Below, one piece after another: positions 46,601 to 55,600 of a DNA stretch of 60,000 nucleotides (position 1 is the stretch's first letter; every line of letters starts with the position of its first letter). The notes beneath the pieces were generated by a model. It saw nothing but the letters and a program-made list of their open reading frames with translations. It was not told where the DNA came from and searched no databases. The DNA is from Owenia fusiformis. Taxonomy: Eukaryota > Annelida > Polychaeta > Sabellida > Oweniidae. Made by a program: the position numbers and the translations under genes. The stretch is from contig CAIIXF020000006.1 of NCBI GenBank assembly GCA_903813345.2, forward strand, positions 26,297,936-26,357,935, read 5' to 3'.

Positions 46601-49600
46601 TTTTGTTATAACTGCCGAGGTCATATAACCGGGATAAAACAATGATTATCGTTGACTGCCCACACACAAAACATACGTTGAGTGAACAGTGTTATTACAA
46701 ACAACAGGCTTTAGAATACAAAGCGTAGTGTGATAATAAGTTGCACACTACCACTGCTGCATGTACATATTACTAATTTACTAGGGCTCCCAAAGAGTGG
46801 ATAGGGAGGTTGTGTTTGTCACTTTTAAATTTTACATTTCAAAATTGTCATTTTACATGTCATAATTTGTTGGTTTCATTCGTTTAGCCAATCAAAACAT
46901 TGTAAAACAATAAATTGTCTGTTACGTACAATCAATTTTGTTCAGTTTTGATTAGTTGTCAGAATAAAGTTACGTTCATCTGAATCCATGTATGAAAACA
47001 AAAATCCTATTTTCACTTCAAAATACTTCAGTGAGATGAAGGTTCGGAATTGTCACATGCAATAACTTATTGTCGTATTCGTTATTTTATTTTCTCGATA
47101 GTAGCATTTAGTCGCACATTTGATGCCAGGTCACCTTGTCGCGTACCTCTTGGGGAACCCCACATTTATGTGTGTACTCATGGAAGTAAATTCCCCGGTG
47201 TAGCCGAGAGCCACAAACTTTTCAACAGGTTCGAAATGACCAATTTCTCTCATATATACTCTAAATATTTTATTATTTAGCACCTACAAAGTATTGCTAA
47301 TAACCATATGTAATTTCAATAAGGAAACTTATCTGGCTACATATAAATTCAATATCAACACTAGCTGTTCTCTCAACACGTCCTGGCTTACCTTGTGGTG
47401 ACAAACCCTGGGTTTTCGCTATTTATAGTTTATCAACACCTGGACGCATGCGCATTTTATACTTTATCGGGCACTTTAAGGCTTTACCATTTTGCACTTA
47501 TGTAATCTTACTTTAAAAGTATAAGTTCGCTGAAGTTAGTCATTTTTTTAGACGAGACAAAACCAGTCAAAATAGGTTATAAGTCATTAATTACTAGGAG
47601 GCTTGAAACAAACCATTGATAAAATTCAGCATCAACAATGTAATTCTGAATTCTATTTATAATCAGCAACTCAACTTTAGAATATTAAATTGTTTTATTT
47701 TAGGGAGAAGTATTTCCCTAGCGAACAAACATAATGTTAAAGATGACTGGTTGGTGTGTATCGGGCAACATAGACCTAGACAACTGAATCTAGCGTACTG
47801 CAAGGGGAAAAGAGTCACCAGTAAAGGACTAAGGGAACTTTTCAGGCTCTCTGCTGACACACTTCAGGTAACACTTGCCTTCAGTTAATGGTCTGTAAGG
47901 AGAGGTATCTTTTTATAGGACAAAATTCTGGGCCTGAATACCAAGAGATAAACCAAGATTGGACTCCAGTCAGTCAAAAAATATCCTTGTTTGGTAATCC
48001 TTGTGTGTTGGAATATAGATGGTATACAGGGGCGTAACCAGCTTTCAGGCAGGGGGATGCGATCGCCCCAAAAATTTGGTTTTCAGTCAGGGGTTGTGAT
48101 TGTGGCATAAATAAGCCAAAAAATTAAGATTTATCTTGAATTTTACAAAAATTGATGCGATCGATCGCACCCCCCTGGCTTCGCCTATGGTATAAATAAA
48201 AATTGTTCATTTCATACTATTTTAGATAAATTAATTGTTTTAATAAGAAACAGTAAAAGAGATAGGGATTATATACTAGATCTTATAGTGCACTGCTTGT
48301 ATGCAAAATCTTATGAAGCATCAGGCATAAAATTCTAATTTAAAGTTTGAACAAATTTTGAAGATTTCATTTTATTTTCAGGAACTTGACATCACAGGTT
48401 GCAATGAAGGTGAACTAAAGGGTGATTCTCTGATCTTACATGCATTCTCACGTTGTACGGAGATCAGGAAATTAGATGCAAGCTGGTGTAATATTGACAA
48501 CAATCAGCTAGCAGTTATCTGTGATAATGCAACAAGGTAAATGGTCAGACTTCAAGCCCATGTGGCAATCATCCCTTCTGCCATTTTTTGGCTCACACAG
48601 TGAGCCTATGGGATCGACCAGGCTTCCGTCTGTCCGTTGGTCTGTCCATCCGTCCGTTGGTTCATCCGTCCATCCGTTGGTCCGTAGGTTGGTCCGTACA
48701 TCAGTCAGTTGGTCCATCCGTCCGTCCGTTGGTCCGTCCATCCATCCGTTGGTCCATCCGTCCGTCAACATTGGCTGCACAAATTAAAACTGCTATTCGG
48801 ATCGCGTCATATCCACATTCATTTTATGCATATCCATAATGCCTATTTGACCTATCATCGCCATTTCCCAAGTTCGCCCAGTTTCCGAGAAATTGCGGAT
48901 TTTGATGTCAAAAAGTCAACTTTTCTGTAAACACTAGACACTTTGTTGAAGTAGAACTTTCAAATAACTTTTAGTAGTTGCTGTATATGCAACTTATGTC
49001 CTCTGAAGATTTCAAAGCTCTCGGAATTACAGTTTTTGGTTTTTACTCTATAAAATTTGACAAAAAGTAGGACTTAGTCATTTTCAAGAAACTTTCTCTT
49101 GTATAAAGTCAGTGGCAGGTTTTGTGATTGACAAGTTTCTCAAAGTTTGCCTTATACTTGATCATTTCTTGCAATGAATTACATCATTACTAGATTTAAG
49201 CATTCCCTACATATTGCTCAATATATGTCAGCATCAAATTTTTACCGTTTTTGAGATATTTGACGTAAAAAAACAGTAAAAATAAGTTATTTTTCAACTT
49301 GCTTCAATTTGACCAATTTTTTTTTAAATCATCTACAAGTTGCCAGGAGTTCAAATCTGACATTAGATTTTTGGATGTAAATTTTGGTCAGCTTAATCAC
49401 AAAAGACCTTATTCACAGGCTGGTATCGAAAGATTTGTCCGCTGTGACGGAGCATGCTATTTTTCATAAAAACACTAAGAATGCTTCACGATTTATTTTT
49501 TAACTCATATGTCTCGTTATATCAAAGATAATTACTCACTCCATGCAATGGATATATCATTTGCGTGTAACCTTCACTACTGTTTGAAGTCCAATAACGC

Positions 49601-52600
49601 TAGGATTAAAATCTATTGAAAACGGCGCCAGAGTATTAAACTCTAAAATGAACCATTTCTTTTTTAACTTTTTAATGGCATGATATAGTGACACGATAAT
49701 ATTAACATATGTTTTCAGCATATCTCTGAATGTATTAATGAGATATTAATGCATTGGGTCTTTTTAAATTTTTTATAAAAAATGATATTAATATTTTTTG
49801 TCCGCTGTAACGGAGCATTTTCACAGTTTACATTTGCAACTGCTCCGTCACAGCGGACAAAAAAATCAAACATTATTTTTTATAAAAGAATTAAAAAGAC
49901 CAAATACATCAACATCTCATTTATACCTTCATAGTTATGCTGAAACCATGTGTAAATATTATCGTGTCACTATGTCGTGCCATTAGAAAGTTAAACAAGA
50001 AATGGTACATTTTGAAGTATGATACTCCGGCGCCATTTTCAATAGATTTTCTTCCCAGCGTAATTGTACTTCAAACAGAAGTGAAAGTTACCCGCAAATG
50101 ATATATCCATTGCATGGAGTAAGTAATTTTGTATGGTATAACGAAAGATATGAGTTAAAAAATAAATCGTGAAGTATTCTTAGTGTTTTTATGAAAAATA
50201 GCATGCTCCGTCACAGCGGACAAATATTTCGATACCAGCCTGTGTTATTGAGCTCTGAATTAGTAAAATTTTCAAGGTCAAAGGTCTTCAAACTAGGTCA
50301 GACAACTGTGCTATCTAAGTTTCTCAAAGGTCAAGACTACAAATCCAAATCAATATTTTTGTTTGAAAGTCAGTATATACATTCCTCCGAAGGTTCCAAA
50401 CTGTGTGAGCACAGGACCATGGGTCCTTCATTCTAGAAGGGGAAGGTACAATTTGGGTGAAGCAGGGGGAGGGGGGTCTTAAGGTTTAGTGCAAGACAAT
50501 AAGTATGTGCTGCGCTATCGATATAGCTTATTCACAAATTTGAAACATGCTTCCCCACCACATAGTGTGGGGCCATATTGTCGGCCTAGGCGCGTCCGTC
50601 TGTCCGTCCGTACGTCCGTCCGTCCGTCTGTCCGTCCGTCCGTCTGTCCGTACGTCCGGGAGTTTTCTCCAAAACCGCTACAAATATCACCTTCAGATTT
50701 TCAGGGATAACTTATGAGTGCATACAGATGTGGATGAAAAAATTTTAACTCGATACCTACTTCCTGTCGGCCATTTTGAAGTCAAATGCTAAAATCCTTG
50801 TCTGCAAACTTTAAGAAAAACGGCTTCACAGTTGCTTTTAAAACTTTAACATCTTGTTCAGCTCACTTCATTCTAGATCTGATTAGGTTTTGGACCTGTT
50901 AGCTCAGTCATGTCAGCCATTTTGAATGTCTTAAGAAAAGTTAGCGCACGATAATACTTTGTATCATATTCAATGGTGTTTTTGAGTTTTCATACTTTAA
51001 CTATTTAGTAGCTTTATAAATGATTTCAGATGTACTTTGTTGTAAAAGCCTATGTAATTGTTAACAGTAGTTATATGTGATAATTTTGTAAGAAGAAATC
51101 AGTAAAAACACATAATCACTTTTTTATTGTCGGCCATTTTGGATTTTTCCGTCCTAAAATCTTGTCTGTGAAGTCTTGTCTACGTGTTTTTAGGTGAACC
51201 GTTTGGTGGATCAATTTCAAATTTTCAGGGATGATTCTTAGTATAAAAACCTAGATCTGGTTTGTTTTTTGGCATTCTGGGTAAATGTCAAGGCAGCCAT
51301 TTTGGATTTTCCGTCCTAAAATCTTGTCTGTAAAGTCTTGTCTACGCGTTTTCAGGTGAACCGTTTGGTAGATCAATTTCAAATTTTCAGAGATGATTCT
51401 TAGTATGAAAATGTAGAACTGATTAGTTTTTTGGCATTCTGGGCAAATGTCAAGGCAGCCATTTGGGATTTTCTGTCCTAAAATCTTGTCTGTAAAGTCT
51501 TGTCTATGCATTTCCAGGTGAACCGTTCTGTAGATCAATTTCAAATTTTTAGGGATGATTCTTAGTATGAAAATCTAGATCTGATTAGTTTTTTGGCATT
51601 CTGGATAAATGTCAAGGCAGCCATTTTGGATTTTCCGTCTTAAAATCTTGCCTGTAAAGTCTTGTCTACGCGTTTTTAGGTGAACCGTTTGGTAGATCAA
51701 TTTCAAATTTTCAGGGATGATTCTTAGTGTGAAAATCTACATCTGATTAGTTTTTTGGCATTCTGTGTAAATGTCATGGCAGCCATTTGGATTTTCTGTC
51801 CTAAAATCTTGTCTGTAAAGTCTTGTCTACGCGTTTTCAGGTGAACCATTTGGTAGATCGATGTCATATTTTCAGGGATGATTCTTAGTATGAAAATCTA
51901 GGAACAGATTAGTTTTTTGACATTCTGGGTAAATGTCAAGGCAGCCATTTTTGATTTTCCATCCTAAAATCTTGTCTGTAAAGTCTTGTTTACATGTTTT
52001 CTAGTTAACTGTGTCACTGATCAATTAACAATTTTCAGGGGTGGTTCTTAGTTTGAAAATCTAGAACTGACTAAATTTTTGGCATTCTGGATAAATTTTA
52101 AGGTGGCCATTTTGGATTTTCCGTCCTCAAATTGTGTTGGTAAAGTCTTGTCTACTCATTTTCAGGATAACCATTTCATGGGATCACCCATTGGTGGGGA
52201 CATTTTGTACACATTTGTGTTCTTGTATAACAGCCTGTTGATTATCTCAGATTCAACTTCTGGGCTGTTATAAAATATATGCCAGAGATTTTAAATGTTA
52301 AGTCTTTGTTTATGAAATATATTTAGAATTTTTTGCATTGAAGCCTCAGAGTTGCCAGGCCGGTAGCCATGCAGTTTTTCACTATGCAGTTTTTCACTGG
52401 ATTTTTTTAAAAGGTAAACCCCCCCTTGGTAAATCCTTGCTACAGGTCTGGTCACTCTTCATCACTTCATCACTTGTGATCAATCAATATACTGATTTAA
52501 ATGTATCTATTTTCAGGTTAGAGAGTATAAGTCTAAAGGGCTGTCAGAATATTACTGATGAGGGTGTGGAAATGCTTGCCCTAACTCATGGCACAAGGTC

Positions 52601-55600
52601 AGTACAACTACTAAATAATAACAAAACTTGGAGTTTCAGCTTTAAACTGCAGATTATAAGATTATAACTAAACTAAAGGACTGTTTACCTAGAATATCCA
52701 GATTTATTGAGTGAGGAATAACTTTAGAGTCCTCTCTGGGTTATCTGCCATTGATTTGATCCAGTGTGTCCCAAAGTAAAGAATTTGGTTTGTTTGATAT
52801 GGCATGTTTTCTGTCTGATATACAATACTTCTTTATGCTACACTCCCTACATGAAGAATAACAGTAAGCAATGATACCTCAAATTAAGAAAAAAATAAAG
52901 TTTACATTTTCTAATTTTTCAGCCTTGAATCCCTGGACTTGTGTGGCTGCATACAAGTGACCAATGAAGGCATCTACAAACTGTCTGTGAATTGTAAAGG
53001 TTTACTGAGTCTTAGTCTCGGGGAATGTTACAAGGTAAATGAATCTCTTTATTTGGCTCGTTTTCTGATGTAATACAAATACCTAGGGTGTATCTTCAAC
53101 AGTAAAAATAATTTTGATAAACAAATATGCTATCTTAAAGAACAATCTAGAAAAGCTTTATTCAAAATAAAGCAACAATATCACAAGTTTAATGACATTC
53201 CCATATCAGTTGCCTTACATTTATTTGATTCACTTGTCCAACCAATTTTGATGTATGGTTCAGAAATATGGTCAAGTAAAAAACATATCAAGTCACTTGA
53301 AACTATTCACCTGTCCTTTTTAAAAAGCATTCTTGGTGTGAAAACATCAACTGCAACCCTAGCAGTCTATGGGGAGCTGGGTCGTTTCCCCCTTAGTTTG
53401 TGCTTTGATATTAATCTTATTAAATATTGGATACGGCTTATACAACTTTGTCCAGATAACCTCCTTTATAAAGCATATCTATATGACTATGAAATGTACA
53501 GTTTAGGATTTAAAAATACTTGGTCAAGTAAGGTTCATAATATTTTAAAAGATTGTAATCTTGAAAGCACTTGGAATGAACAAGTTGTTGATGATGACTA
53601 TGTATTCAAAAAGAATCTAACTAAAACATTGCACCAAAATTATAAGGAGAAATGGAAGTGTGATTTACAATTATACCCAGTTTTAAGAACATACATTAAA
53701 TTCAAAACAATTTTCGAAAGAGAACAATATTTAAGCCTTCAAAACAAAAATCACAGGCAATCAATTTCACAACTGAGATTAAGTTCACATAAATTACAAA
53801 TAGAACTGGGTAGACATGTAAAACCACGGCCAAAACCTGAATATGAAAGATTGTGAACTTTTGTGGGGAAATAGAAAATGAGGTTCATTTCATGATTAAA
53901 TGCCAAATACTAGAGGTGTCAAGTATTAACCGGTTAACCGGTTAACCGCCGATAATGCCTTGACCGGTCTGTGTTTTTATGGGTGGTTAGTTGACCGTGT
54001 ATAATACTGTTATTTCCCGCGCTTATATTGCATGCTAATCTGTTTTGTTTTAAAGTGTCAGTTTCACGTAACCTACTCACACATGTCATAAGTCCTATAA
54101 CTCCTAACACATCCAATCAGCAACTTTAATCCCTGTCACATTGCTTTCCCGCGCTAACTTTTTATGTTAATCTGTTTGTTTTTCAAGCGTCAGTTTCATG
54201 TGAGCTACTCATACATGTGATAGGTTCGATAACTCCTTACAAACATCCAATCAGCAACTTTAAATCCCTGCCACATTGCTTTCCAACGCTTTCTTTGCAT
54301 GTTAATCTGTTTGTTTTTCAAGTGTCAGCCATGTGTAATCAACTCATAGGCCAGATAATTCCTTTAATTTTACATCTTGCAAAACAATTTATTAATAAAT
54401 AAATGCATTTTTTAATTCGTCAGTTTTGTGATTATTGTTGTCTATCAACGTCGCCAAAATGTCAAAGGTCAAAGCCTCGCTTTGGTAGTGAGAAAATTAA
54501 AATTAAAATAAACACTAATCAGCTGCAATTCTCGTTGTTACGATGCGTTCGTGGAGATTCCAAGGGTAAACCAGTGTGGTAAGTAATTTAGAGGTAGTCA
54601 GGTAGTGTGTGAAGAGAATAGAGTAAAGCTTGACGAACGTAAAAAATAAACGTCGATATATCATTTTTGCAATTTGTTCAACTTTCAAGATCGAAGATGA
54701 AGATTTCATCTGAAATTATCAGTTCAAATTTCCCGCCGGTCAATCGACTTTAACCGGTAAAAACACCCGGTTAACCGGTTAATGCTCAAGCAGTTAATTG
54801 ACACCACTACCAAATACATAGAGAAAATAGAAGAATATTGTTTGACAACATCACTAGCAAAATTAATGTTGATCAACATGATCCTGAAAATACATTCATT
54901 ATGTTAATTTCTTCAAAAGATAAATATGTGCAAAAGCAAGTTGGAAGTTTTATTACGAAATCATTCAAAAACTTAAACTTGCCTGGGGATTAACATTTTG
55001 GATGCATCACACCTAAAGTATATTATAACATATGTAAATAACAAGTTTTTTGTATAAATTGTATATATTAGTGTAGTGTAGTGTAGTGTAGTGTAGTTTT
55101 TGTAAAATTTCATTTTGTAATGACTAATATGTCAGGTCATGACATCTAAAGAGTCAATAAAAGATATATATATTGTCATTAATCATTATAAAAATGAAAT
55201 GAAATTAACTGATAAACTGAGGTTTAATGCAATTCAGAGACTTGGTGCAAGACTACTCCTATAACGTAAAATCCAAAATTCAAAGAACAAAGAAAATATA
55301 TTATCATAGGAAGTGAAAAAAGAAAGCCTTGCAGCACTTATGCGTGTCTTTATCTATTTCCTATAGTATCTCAGGAATGGTATTAAAAGGAATTGCATAC
55401 CTTCTTTTTTTAGAAATTATCAGATTTCTGTGAATAAAATTCACATTCAGTCCTTTATAATCTATTGTTAACATTTAGTTTTTCTATTTTTGCAGTTATC
55501 TGATGTATGTATAGGCCAACTGTCTATGAGTCTGTGTGGCCTAGAGGTGCTAGATCTTAGAGGATGTAAACAGGTAAAGACCAAGTACTTTTCTGCTTGT

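Larger units (their letters stand above)
53070..55175 (+). mobile_element. 5'-truncated LINE (non-LTR retrotransposon), interrupted by a hAT-like element
   Basis: From about 53080 the plus strand encodes the end of a reverse-transcriptase polyprotein: YLGCIFNSKNNFDKQ, then ILMYGSEIWSSKK, FLKSILGVKTSTA and VYGELGRFPLSL, all typical of LINE C-termini. A Cys/His knuckle (NFCGEIENEVHFMIKC) follows after one apparent frameshift near 53853. The frame resumes after the hAT-like insertion and ends at a stop near 54992. The 3' end has GTGTA repeats and AATAAAAGATATATATA. It is in the sense orientation in the intron. Confidence 0.88.

Noticed and set aside
48508-48930. Cluster of open frames rich in Ser, Val, Trp, Pro or Thr, Asp, Gly
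   Set aside because: They result from a GTCCGTTG-type microsatellite read on both strands.
51251-51544. 97-codon minus-strand frame with an internally repeated sequence
   Set aside because: It reads through the 162-bp tandem repeat; no domain and no splice context.
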